Source: an uncultured Prevotella sp.
GTDB taxonomy: Bacteria; Bacteroidota; Bacteroidia; Bacteroidales; Bacteroidaceae
Assembly (NCBI GenBank): GCA_900554545.1
Contig: USHW01000064.1
Coordinates: 1-8,660 of the forward strand
Direction: 5' to 3'
Length of the DNA: 8,660 bases
The position numbers and the translations under genes are program-made. The notes under the pieces are model-generated. The model worked only from the letters and a program-made list of their open reading frames with translations. It was not told where the DNA came from and did not search any database. Below, piece by piece: positions 1-5,371 of the stretch (positions within the stretch are counted from its first letter, which is position 1; each line of letters starts with the position of its first letter).

Positions 1-37
1 TTACCATTGCTAACAGACAACCTCTAAGGTAATCATA

Positions 38-69
38 ATTCTCAATTCCCCATTCTCCATTCTCAATTC
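38..69. repeat. Low-complexity CATTCTC/CAATTC tandem run
   Basis: A short degenerate tandem run of ATTCTCAATTC / CATTCTCC units sits directly upstream of the first 22-bp repeat block. It is simple intergenic sequence with no coding signal, and resembles the short tandem runs in the other spacers of this window. Nothing indicates a function. Confidence 0.5.
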
Positions 70-154
70 AAAAGACCGTGTTTTGGAAGGTGAAAGGCCA
101 TCTTTTACCTTCCAAAACACGGCCTTTTGCAGCCTAAAACATGGCCTTTTGCAA
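67..154. repeat. 22-bp x 4 palindromic repeat block, copy 1
   Basis: Four consecutive 22-bp units (67-88, 89-110, 111-132, 133-154) share the pattern nnn-AAAA-N7-TTTT-nnnn, for example the core AAAACACGGCCTTTT in unit 3. Units 1 and 3 are complementary: 76-91 pairs perfectly with 107-122, and the stem extends to 71-127 with one mismatch and a G-T pair, enclosing unit 2. The same architecture recurs at 4180-4267 and 7368-7455. A 26-bp stretch (102-127) is identical to 4237-4262. There are no spacers, so it is not a CRISPR array. The function is unknown; a protein-binding site, RNA hairpin or mobile palindrome are all possible. Confidence 0.85.
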
Positions 155-276
155 TACATTGAGTGTCAAGGCGTGGCGGAGGCGGCTGCCGGGCGGCGTG
201 AAAACAGCGTCAGGACGCGCCGCCGGCGATGAAGAAGAAATGTGAATAATCAATGAATTTTATTAAAAGAACGGCG
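155..276. other. Intergenic, no gene recognised
   Basis: Positions 160-240 form a GC-rich stretch, then sequence turns AT-rich toward the promoter at 295. I see no convincing reading frame, RNA gene or repeat here. Confidence 0.5.
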
Positions 277-302
277 TTTGTCGTTTTTTCGGCGTATATT
301 TG
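277..302 (+). promoter_or_regulatory. Putative Bacteroidetes-type promoter for the BI-1 family gene
   Basis: TATATTTG at 295-302 matches the Bacteroidetes -7 consensus TAnnTTTG exactly. A TTTG at 277-280 could be the -33 element, but its 14-nt spacing is shorter than the usual ~19-21, so the upstream half is uncertain. The predicted start of transcription near 308-310 leaves a ~70-nt leader before the ATG at 379. That leader ends in an A-rich stretch without a clear Shine-Dalgarno motif, typical of the phylum. Confidence 0.55.
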
Positions 303-378
303 CAGTCATTCATAACGCTGTGCCGCATGCCGCGGCGCACATGTCAAAACAAAATAAAACGTAAAAAACAAAGCAATT

Positions 379-1098
379 ATGAACGAAGACAGACTGTATG
401 AACTGATACGCGAGAAAGAACAGATGGCCGCCGTGGCCTTCCCCGCCTTGATGCGCAAGGTGTATGTGTGGATGACGCTGGCCTTGGTGATAACCGGCTT
501 CACGGCCTACGCCGTGGCCAACAGCCCGGGCATAATGACGGCAATCATCGCCAACCGTATGCTGATGTGGGGACTGCTTATAGGCGAGTTCGCCCTTGTG
601 TGGTACGTCTCGGCGCGCATCGACCGCCTCTCGCTCTCCACGGCAACGCTGCTTTTCATCCTCTATTCGGTGCTTAACGGCGCAACGCTGTCAATCATCT
701 TCTTGGCATACACGATGACGTCGATAGCCTCGGTGTTCTTCATCACCGCCGGAACATTCGCCGCCATGTCGCTCGTGGGCTACTTCACTAAGAAAAACCT
801 GTCAGGACTGGGCCGCATCCTGTTCATGGCCCTCATCGGACTCATCATCGCCACGCTTGTAAACGTGTTCCTTATAAAGAGCGGCGGCTTCAGCCTTATC
901 GTCAGCTACGTGGGCGTGCTCATCTTCGTCGGCCTTACGGCGTATGACACGCAGAGGATAAAGAACATGCTCGTAGAGGCCGATGACGTCAGCGCCGAGG
1001 CGCAAAAGATAGCCCTGATGGGTGCGCTGGCACTCTATCTCGACTTCATCAACCTCTTCCTTTACCTGCTTCGGATATTCGGAGGAAACAGGGAGTGA
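379..1098 (+). CDS. Bax inhibitor-1/YccA family integral membrane protein
   Basis: This 239-residue protein belongs to the BI-1/YccA (TMBIM, UPF0005) family of inner-membrane proteins. Structurally studied bacterial members such as B. subtilis YetJ behave as pH-sensitive calcium leak channels; the role here is inferred from the family. A charged N-terminus (residues 1-27) is followed by about seven hydrophobic segments near 28-48, 60-78, 86-106, 108-134, 145-166, 172-189 and 211-233. The family signature GLTAYDTQRI lies at 185-194, and LYLDFINLFLYLLRIFG at 219-235. D190 and D222 may correspond to the di-aspartyl pH sensor of YetJ, which I could not verify by alignment. Length is normal. The ATG at 379 has an A-rich leader and its own promoter, and a long inverted repeat separates the gene from argR, so it is probably transcribed independently. 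Nothing ties it to arginine synthesis. Confidence 0.93.
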   Translation: MNEDRLYELIREKEQMAAVAFPALMRKVYVWMTLALVITGFTAYAVANSPGIMTAIIANRMLMWGLLIGEFALVWYVSARIDRLSLSTATLLFILYSVLNGATLSIIFLAYTMTSIASVFFITAGTFAAMSLVGYFTKKNLSGLGRILFMALIGLIIATLVNVFLIKSGGFSLIVSYVGVLIFVGLTAYDTQRIKNMLVEADDVSAEAQKIALMGALALYLDFINLFLYLLRIFGGNRE

Positions 1099-1106
1099 GT
1101 CTTTTT

Positions 1107-1311
1107 AGAAGTTAAAGGAGTTAAAGAAGTTAACGCTCGCTGCGCTCGCTGAGAAGTTAAAGCCATTACCTTTGTTAGTTGACAAGGGACGAGATACAAG
1201 TAGACAAGGCTTATTGTCTTAGCTACTACAATCTCCCTAACAGCAAGAGTAATGGCTTTAACTTCTCAGCGAGCGTAGCGAGCGTTAACTTCTTTAACTC
1301 CTTTAACTCCT
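1107..1311. repeat. Long inverted repeat (62-nt arms) built on 9-bp TTAACTTCT units
   Basis: The arm 1107-1168 is the reverse complement of 1250-1311: 60 of 62 positions are Watson-Crick pairs, one is G-T (1142 with 1276) and one is a mismatch (1109 with 1309). Each arm holds period-9 units (TTAACTTCT/TTAACTCCT on the right arm) and a GC-rich insert around CGAGCGTAGCGAGCG. The 81-nt loop (1169-1249) is itself partly palindromic, with TGTTAG near its left end, CTAACA near its right, and an ACAAGTAGACAAG motif. The whole unit fills the spacer between the BI-1 gene and the argR promoter. There is no T-tract, so it is not a classical intrinsic terminator, though an mRNA hairpin here would be very stable. 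Confidence 0.92.
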
Positions 1312-1361
1312 CAAAACGGCAAGAAAACATGCAATTTTCTGCATATTTTCTTGCCGTTTTG
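1312..1361. promoter_or_regulatory. 50-bp perfect-stem palindrome at the argR promoter
   Basis: A 16-bp perfect inverted repeat (1312-1327 with 1346-1361, CAAAACGGCAAGAAAA and its complement) extends inward. After one mismatch (1328/1345), 1329-1333 (ATGCA) pairs with 1340-1344 (TGCAT). The right half covers the -33 region of the argR promoter and touches the first ARG-box-like site. Candidate roles are an operator for a dimeric regulator, or a hairpin ending upstream read-through. It differs in sequence from the repeat families in the other spacers. Confidence 0.8.
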
Positions 1362-1381
1362 AATAAATATCCATATCTTTG
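1350..1381 (+). promoter_or_regulatory. Putative argR promoter
   Basis: TATCTTTG at 1374-1381 fits the Bacteroidetes -7 consensus TAnnTTTG at every defined position. CTTG at 1350-1353, with a 20-nt spacer, is a plausible weak -33 element. Transcription would begin near 1387-1390, giving a leader of only about 20 nt before the ATG at 1409. No comparably good -7 element was found upstream of the GNAT gene, argG, argC or argD. This suggests that transcription from here continues through the cluster. Confidence 0.6.
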
Positions 1382-1405
1382 CGCCTATAATTGCATAAAA
1401 ATACA
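1360..1405 (+). promoter_or_regulatory. Two ARG-box-like operator sites at the argR promoter
   Basis: Site 1, TGAATAAATATCCA at 1360-1373, matches 12 of 14 positions of the central enterobacterial ARG box TGAATAATTATTCA and abuts the -7 element. Site 2, TGCATAAAAATACA at 1392-1405, matches 10 of 14 and lies between the predicted transcription start and the ATG. Their centres are 32 bp apart, about three helical turns, so both face the same side of the DNA. ArgR family repressors usually bind paired boxes as hexamers, although typical E. coli pairs are closer (~21 bp between centres). Autoregulation and arginine-dependent repression of the cluster are inferred. Confidence 0.5.
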
Positions 1406-1408
1406 ACG

Positions 1409-1885
1409 ATGAAAGCGAAAGACAACAGGCTTAAAACATTGCGCATGCTTATATCAAGCCAGGAACTTTGCTGTCAGGACGACGTCCTGAAGGCCCTTGC
1501 AAAGGAGGGCTATAACGTCACGCAGGCCACGCTCAGCCGCGACCTGAAGCAGCTAAAGGTGGCAAAAGCCACAAGCTTGAGCGGCAAATACTTCTACGTG
1601 CTGCCCAACGAAACGATGTACAAACGTGTGGCAAGTCCCAAGACGGCGGCCGAGATGCTGCTTACTTCGGGCTTCATGTCTATCAACTTTTCGGGCAACA
1701 TGGGCGTTATCAAAACCCGTCCGGGCTACGCCAGCAGCCTTGCATACAACATCGACAACGGCGGACTGCCGTCAATCATCGGCACCATCGCCGGCGATGA
1801 CACAATCTTCATCGTAATGAAGGCCGGCGTGATGTACTCCGATGTGATAGACGAGCTGCGGAACGTGATACCGGACATAAAGTAA
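1409..1885 (+). CDS. argR: Arginine repressor ArgR
   Basis: This 158-residue protein is the arginine-responsive transcriptional regulator of arginine biosynthesis; the family works as a hexamer that binds ARG boxes when loaded with arginine. The N-terminal winged helix-turn-helix covers roughly residues 5-70, with the recognition-helix region TQATLSRDLKQLKVAK at 38-53. The C-terminal oligomerisation and arginine-binding domain includes TRPGYA at 103-108 and GTIAGDDTI at 125-133, whose Asp pair (D130, D131) is the conserved arginine contact. Length matches the family (~150-160). I chose the ATG at 1409; an in-frame TTG at 1391 would add six residues (MHKNTT) but falls in the promoter/operator. 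It heads the arg cluster and is followed by a spacer of tandem repeats before the GNAT gene. Identification is secure; the regulated targets are inferred from position. Confidence 0.96.
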   Translation: MKAKDNRLKTLRMLISSQELCCQDDVLKALAKEGYNVTQATLSRDLKQLKVAKATSLSGKYFYVLPNETMYKRVASPKTAAEMLLTSGFMSINFSGNMGVIKTRPGYASSLAYNIDNGGLPSIIGTIAGDDTIFIVMKAGVMYSDVIDELRNVIPDIK

Positions 1886-1921
1886 AAGGTAAGAAAGTGA
1901 AATGGTGAGAAGGTGAGAAAG
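1886..1921. repeat. GGTGAGAA-type short tandem repeat after argR
   Basis: Directly after the argR stop, purine-rich units GGTAAGAAA, GTGAAATGG, TGAGAAGG and TGAGAAAG follow one another with a period of about 8-9 bp. It is a further simple tandem run, distinct in sequence from the TTAACTTCT family that follows at 1950. No function can be assigned. Confidence 0.5.
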
Positions 1922-1949
1922 CCTGCCGCCTGTATGCAGTTTGCAAAGG

Positions 1950-1992
1950 TAATGGCTTTAACTACCTTAACTCCTATAACTTCTTTAACTCC
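1950..1992 (+). repeat. 9-bp TTAACTTCT-type tandem run ahead of the GNAT gene
   Basis: The run begins with TAATGGCTTTAACT and continues with TTAACTCCT, ATAACTTCT and TTAACTCCT units, ending 9 nt before the GNAT start codon. The opening TAATGGCTTTAACT is shared with 1250 and 4337, and in inverted form it closes the arm ending at 1168. Unlike the copies around argR and argG, no inverted partner lies in this spacer. It occupies the position where a ribosome binding site would be expected. Confidence 0.8.
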
Positions 1993-2001
1993 TGAAAAGA
2001 A

Positions 2002-2595
2002 ATGGAAGAAATAACAGTCTTAGTGGCAGACGCCTCACACGAGAAGTACGTTGACACCATACTCGACACCATTGCGGCGGCAGCCAAGGTGCGCGGCACG
2101 GGTATCGCCCGGCGTTCACACGAATACCTGGCTACCAAGATGCGCGAGACGAAGGCCGTCATAGCCCTTGCCGGCGACCGCTTCGCAGGCTTCAGCTACA
2201 TCGAGACGTGGGGGAACAAGCACTATGTCACCACGTCGGGACTTATCGTTCACCCCGACTTCCGCAACCTCGGAGTGTCGAAACGCATAAAGGACATGAC
2301 CTTCACGCTGGCGCGCACACGCTGGCCGCAGGCCAAAATCTTCAGTCTTACCAGCGGTTCGGCGGTGATGAAGATGAACACCCAGCTCGGTTACGTGCCC
2401 GTTACCTTTGCTGACCTTACCGACGACGAGGCTTTCTGGCGCGGCTGCGAGGGCTGCATCAACGTTGATGTGCTTAAACGCACGGGCCGCCGCTACTGCA
2501 TCTGCACCGGCATGCTTTACGACCCGGCGGAGCACAAGGGCGAACCCACGCCACTGGAGCTGCCCGAAGAGGTGATGAAGAGGATTGGAAAGTAA
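2002..2595 (+). CDS. GNAT acyltransferase, probable N-acylglutamate synthase of arginine biosynthesis
   Basis: This 197-residue protein has one GNAT fold. The acyl-CoA-binding motif A is at about residues 79-98 (SGLIVHPDFRNLGVSKRIKD), with the R88-x-x-G91-x-S93 pyrophosphate loop; motif B-like sequence NTQLGYVPV is at 126-134. The C-terminal part carries four cysteines, C149-x-x-C152 and C166-x-C168, in a pattern that could bind a metal such as zinc. Unlike E. coli ArgA it has no amino-acid-kinase domain. From family knowledge, a GNAT gene at this argR-argG position in Bacteroides has been linked genetically to the missing first step of arginine synthesis. Bacteroides fragilis uses N-succinyl rather than N-acetyl intermediates, so the acyl donor here could be succinyl-CoA or acetyl-CoA. 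The ATG at 2002 follows an A-rich AAAAGAA leader. It is well placed to be co-transcribed with argR and argG. The fold is certain; the substrate is inferred. Confidence 0.85.
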   Translation: MEEITVLVADASHEKYVDTILDTIAAAAKVRGTGIARRSHEYLATKMRETKAVIALAGDRFAGFSYIETWGNKHYVTTSGLIVHPDFRNLGVSKRIKDMTFTLARTRWPQAKIFSLTSGSAVMKMNTQLGYVPVTFADLTDDEAFWRGCEGCINVDVLKRTGRRYCICTGMLYDPAEHKGEPTPLELPEEVMKRIGK

Positions 2596-2602
2596 TTTAT
2601 AT

Positions 2603-2774
2603 GAAGTTAAAGGAGTTATAGAAGTTAAAGAAGTTAGAGTCAAATGCCTTGCTAAATGAAGAATAAATAATTAAAAATGAACAATCATAATGCACGTGAT
2701 TTTTTACCATTCACTTTGCATTCAGCAAAGCATTTGGCTCTAACTTCTTTAACTTCTATAACTTCTTTAACTTC
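2603..2774. repeat. Long inverted repeat (58-nt arms) between the GNAT gene and argG
   Basis: Positions 2603-2660 are the reverse complement of 2717-2774 with only a few mismatches (for example 2648, 2654, 2659) and two G-T pairs. The outer ~35 nt of each arm consist of 9-bp TTAACTTCT-type units; the inner part contains AAATGCCTTGC and its partner GCAAAGCATTT. The loop (2661-2716) is AT-rich. The structure starts 7 nt after the GNAT stop codon and ends 44 nt before the argG ATG, so it makes up most of the spacer. It matches the argR-upstream structure in design, but the arms share only the 9-bp units. Confidence 0.9.
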
Positions 2775-2818
2775 CGAAAACAACTTTTTTGACTTCCGAA
2801 AATAAAAAACAAACGATT

Positions 2819-4021
2819 ATGCCAGACAAGAAGAAAGTGGTAGTGGCCTTCTCCGGGGGGCTTGACACATCCTACACGGTGATGAAACTGTCGCACGACA
2901 TGGGCTATGAGGTCTATGCCGCATGTGCGAACACAGGCGGCTTCAGCCCCGAACAGCTGAAAAAGAACGAGGAGAACGCCTACAAGTTGGGCGCGAAAGA
3001 GTACGTCACGCTCGACGTCACGCACGAATACTACGAGAAAAGCCTCAAGTACATGATATTCGGCAACGTGCTCCGAAACAACTGTTACCCCATATCGGTG
3101 TCGTCGGAACGCATCTTCCAGGCCATAGCCATTGCCCGTTACGCCAAGCAGATAGGCGCTGACGCCATTGCCCACGGCTCTACCGGCGCCGGCAACGACC
3201 AGATACGTTTCGACATGACCTTCCTCGTGATGGCGCCGGGGGTGGAAATCATCACACTGACACGCGACAAGGCGCTGTCGCGCAAGGAAGAGGTTGACTA
3301 CCTCAACGCCCACGGCTTCACGGCAGACTTCGCCAAACTGAAATACAGCTACAACGTAGGCATCTGGGGAACGAGCATCTGCGGCGGCGAGCTGCTTGAC
3401 TCGGCGCAGGGCCTTCCGGAAGAGGCGTACCTCAAACACGTGACCCGTCACGACGAGAGCGAGCTGCGCATAGAGTTCGGCAAGGGTGAGATTGTGGCCG
3501 TGAACGGCGAGAAATACGACGACAAGGTTAAGGCCATACAGCGCATCGAGGAGCTTGGCGCCGCCTACGGCATAGGCCGCGACTGCAACGTTGGCGACAC
3601 AATCATAGGCATAAAGGGTCGTGTGGGCTTCGAGGCCGCCGCCCCCAAGCTGATAATCGAGGCTCACCGCATGCTCGAAAAGTACACCCTGAGCAAGTGG
3701 CAGCAGTACTGGAAAGACCAGGTTGCCAACTGGTATGGCATGTTCCTGCACGAAAGCCAGTACCTGGAACCCGTCATGCCCGACATTGAGGCCATGCTTA
3801 CCAGCAGCCAGCGCAACGTCAACGGCACGGCGATACTCAAGCTCCGCCCACTCGGCTTCGAGTGCGTTGGCGTTGATTCGCCCGACGATTTGCTCAAGTC
3901 TAAGCTCGGAGAGTACGGCGAAATGCAGCATGGCTGGACGGCTGACGAGGCCAAGGGATTTATAAAGGTGCTGTCAACGCCGTTGAGGGTGTATTATGGG
4001 ATACATGGGGAAGAGAGGTAA
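2819..4021 (+). CDS. argG: Argininosuccinate synthase
   Basis: ArgG condenses citrulline with aspartate using ATP to give argininosuccinate, AMP and pyrophosphate, the penultimate cytosolic step of arginine synthesis. The protein is 400 residues, the usual length. The N-type ATP pyrophosphatase loop AFSGGLDTS is at residues 10-18. The second family signature, GSTGAGNDQIRF, is at 120-131; alanine replaces the lysine found in E. coli and human enzymes (TGKGNDQ), a substitution I recognise from Bacteroides sequences. Other strongly conserved stretches include SVSSERIFQAIA, YSYNVGIWGTSICGGE and WKDQVANWYGMFLHESQYLEP. The ATG at 2819 follows an A-rich leader (AAATAAAAAACAAACGATT); an upstream in-frame extension from 2789 would add ten residues and is less likely. 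The gene shares its spacers with a hairpin repeat upstream and a GC-rich repeat whose first copy begins in its stop codon. Identification is secure. Confidence 0.97.
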   Translation: MPDKKKVVVAFSGGLDTSYTVMKLSHDMGYEVYAACANTGGFSPEQLKKNEENAYKLGAKEYVTLDVTHEYYEKSLKYMIFGNVLRNNCYPISVSSERIFQAIAIARYAKQIGADAIAHGSTGAGNDQIRFDMTFLVMAPGVEIITLTRDKALSRKEEVDYLNAHGFTADFAKLKYSYNVGIWGTSICGGELLDSAQGLPEEAYLKHVTRHDESELRIEFGKGEIVAVNGEKYDDKVKAIQRIEELGAAYGIGRDCNVGDTIIGIKGRVGFEAAAPKLIIEAHRMLEKYTLSKWQQYWKDQVANWYGMFLHESQYLEPVMPDIEAMLTSSQRNVNGTAILKLRPLGFECVGVDSPDDLLKSKLGEYGEMQHGWTADEAKGFIKVLSTPLRVYYGIHGEER

Positions 4022-4073
4022 GCCCCTCCCCAATCAAAGGAAAGCCCCTCCCCAACCCTCCCGAGGGAGGGGG
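4020..4073. repeat. GC-rich CCCCTCCCC repeat after argG
   Basis: The 14-bp unit AAGCCCCTCCCCAA occurs twice, at 4020-4033 and 4042-4055, the first overlapping the argG TAA stop. The second leads into a palindrome at 4056-4071 (CCCTCC, loop CGAG, GGAGGG). The sequence belongs to the same family as 5372-5471. A stable mRNA hairpin just after argG is expected. No clear T-tract follows, so a terminator role is doubtful, and an mRNA-processing or stability role is only a guess. Confidence 0.75.
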
Positions 4074-4098
4074 CCTGACATGCTTTTGCCGCTTGGCT

Positions 4099-4135
4099 GT
4101 ATTAGTCCTATAAGGCTTATAAGCCCTATTCATCT
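4099..4135. repeat. CTATAAG-type short repeat with a 12-bp palindrome
   Basis: A short degenerate run of TCCTATAAGG / CTTATAAGCC / CTATT units contains the perfect palindrome GGCTTATAAGCC at 4114-4125. It lies in the 381-bp argG-argC spacer between the GC-rich repeat and the 22-bp repeat block. I see no gene in this spacer, and no function can be assigned to the run. Confidence 0.45.
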
Positions 4136-4179
4136 ATCCAAGAGCCAGCCTTTGCCAACCTGCTGATTATCAGTGGCTT

Positions 4180-4267
4180 TGCAAAAGGCCGTCTTTCAGG
4201 CTCTAAAAGGTGGCCTTTTGGCCTGCAAAAGGCCACCTTTTACCTTCCAAAACACGGCCTTTCGGAA
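4180..4267. repeat. 22-bp x 4 palindromic repeat block, copy 2
   Basis: Four 22-bp units (4180-4201, 4202-4223, 4224-4245, 4246-4267) have the AAAA-N7-TTTT-type core. Units 2 and 3 are perfect complements across 16 bp (4205-4220 with 4226-4241, loop GCCTG), and units 1 and 4 are nearly complementary, so the block can fold as two nested stems. It lies inside the arg cluster, about 135 bp upstream of argC. The 26-bp segment 4237-4262 is identical to 102-127 in copy 1, which points to spread or gene conversion between loci. Confidence 0.87.
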
Positions 4268-4336
4268 AACGGGCGGCAGCATCCTTTACAGCATTTGGCC
4301 AGACACCTTTACTTCATAGCCCCCTAACTTCCAAGG

Positions 4337-4379
4337 TAATGGCTTTAACTTCTTTAACTTCCTTAACTTCTTTAACTCC
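4337..4379 (+). repeat. 9-bp TTAACTTCT-type tandem run ahead of argC
   Basis: After AAGGTAATGGC, the units TTTAACTTC, TTTAACTTC, CTTAACTTC and TTTAACTCC follow with a strict 9-bp period, ending 23 nt before the argC ATG. The start TAATGGCTTTAACTTC is the same as in the right arm upstream of argR. No inverted partner is present in this spacer. The A-rich stretch GATAATAAAAACCAAACC lies between the run and the start codon. Confidence 0.85.
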
Positions 4380-4402
4380 CGATAATAAAAACCAAACCAA
4401 GC

Positions 4403-5368
4403 ATGAAAATAGGTATTCTTGGCGGAGCGGGCTACACCGGCGGCGAGCTGCTGCGCCTTCTGCTCAACCATCCGCAGGCGGAAATCGTCTTCGTCAACAG
4501 CGAGAGCAACGCCGGAAACCCCGTGACCGACGTTCACGAGGGCCTATACGGCGACACAGACCTGCGCTTTACCGACGCAATGCCGCTCGACGGGGTTGAC
4601 GTTCTCTTCTTCTGCTTCGGCCACGGAAAGAGCCGCCAGTTCCTCGCGGAGCACCGCGTGCCCGGCAATGTGAAGATAATCGACCTCGCACAGGACTTCC
4701 GCCTTGCCGCCGAAGGCAACGACTTCGTGTACGGTCTGCCCGAAATCAACCGCAGCAGAATAGCCTCGGCGCAGCATGTGGCCAACCCCGGATGCTTCGC
4801 CACGTGCATACAGCTCGGCCTTCTGCCTGCGGCCAGGATGGGACTGCTCACGGAAGACGTGTCCGTTAACGCCATAACGGGCAGCACCGGGGCAGGACAG
4901 AAGCCCGGAGCGACGACCCACTTCAGCTGGCGCGCAGGCAACATGAGCATATACAAGCCCTTCACCCACCAGCATGTGCCCGAAATACGCCAGAGCCTGA
5001 CGCATCTTCAGGGTGCGCCCGTCGGCTCGATAGACTTCATTCCCTACCGGGGACCCTTCGCGCGCGGCATCTTCTCTACCTCCGTAGTGCGCACCCAAAA
5101 GCCCATAGAGGAAATAGTCGAGGGCTACAAGGCGTTCTACCGCGACGAGCCTTTTACCCACTACACCGACAAACCTATAGACATGAAGCAGGCGGTGAAC
5201 ACCAACAAATGCCTCGTTCACTGCGAGAAGTACGGCGACAAGCTGCTCATAACCTCTATCATAGACAACCTATTGAAGGGCGCCGTGGGGCAGGCCGTGC
5301 AGAACATGAACATCATGTTTGGCGTGGAAGAGGGTGAAGGACTTAGGCTAAAGGCATCGGCGTTCTAA
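4403..5368 (+). CDS. argC: N-acetyl(acyl)-gamma-glutamyl-phosphate reductase
   Basis: ArgC reduces N-acylglutamyl 5-phosphate to the semialdehyde with NADPH in the cytosol, the third step of arginine synthesis. The protein is 321 residues. A Rossmann NADP-binding motif, ILGGAGYTGGELLRLL, is at residues 5-20. The catalytic cysteine is C131 in the signature NPGCFAT, followed by ITGSTGAGQKP at 158-168, and the likely general base is H191 in HQHVPE. The C-terminal TSIIDNLLKGAVGQAVQNMN at 284-303 is typical of the family. Length and motifs fit the short bacterial type. If the organism uses succinylated intermediates, as B. fragilis does, the substrate would be N-succinylglutamyl phosphate; the sequence does not settle this. 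The ATG at 4403 has an A-rich leader. Downstream, a GC-rich inverted repeat starts 3 nt after the stop and separates it from argD. Confidence 0.96.
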   Translation: MKIGILGGAGYTGGELLRLLLNHPQAEIVFVNSESNAGNPVTDVHEGLYGDTDLRFTDAMPLDGVDVLFFCFGHGKSRQFLAEHRVPGNVKIIDLAQDFRLAAEGNDFVYGLPEINRSRIASAQHVANPGCFATCIQLGLLPAARMGLLTEDVSVNAITGSTGAGQKPGATTHFSWRAGNMSIYKPFTHQHVPEIRQSLTHLQGAPVGSIDFIPYRGPFARGIFSTSVVRTQKPIEEIVEGYKAFYRDEPFTHYTDKPIDMKQAVNTNKCLVHCEKYGDKLLITSIIDNLLKGAVGQAVQNMNIMFGVEEGEGLRLKASAF

Positions 5369-5371
5369 CAA

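Noticed and set aside
67..154. CRISPR array
   Set aside because: The 22-bp units are directly adjacent without spacers, each is internally palindromic, and no cas genes are present.
242..255. ARG-box-like match TGAATAATCAATGA upstream of the BI-1 gene
   Set aside because: It matches 11 of 14 positions, but its second half-site is poor, it lies upstream of the promoter, and the gene has no arginine link; chance in AT-rich DNA is likely.
1391..1408. TTG start for argR six codons upstream
   Set aside because: It would lie at or before the predicted transcription start and inside the ARG-box-like site; the ATG at 1409 matches family length.
2756..3931. 391-codon open frame on the - strand opposite argG
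   Set aside because: It lies entirely antisense to argG, a secure gene, and has the low-complexity Val/Ala/Leu-rich composition expected from a mirror frame of GC-rich codons.
4210..4599. 129-codon frame overlapping the 22-bp repeat, the 9-bp run and the argC start
   Set aside because: Its residues derive from repeats (LTSLTSLTS) and from argC out of frame; no family resemblance.
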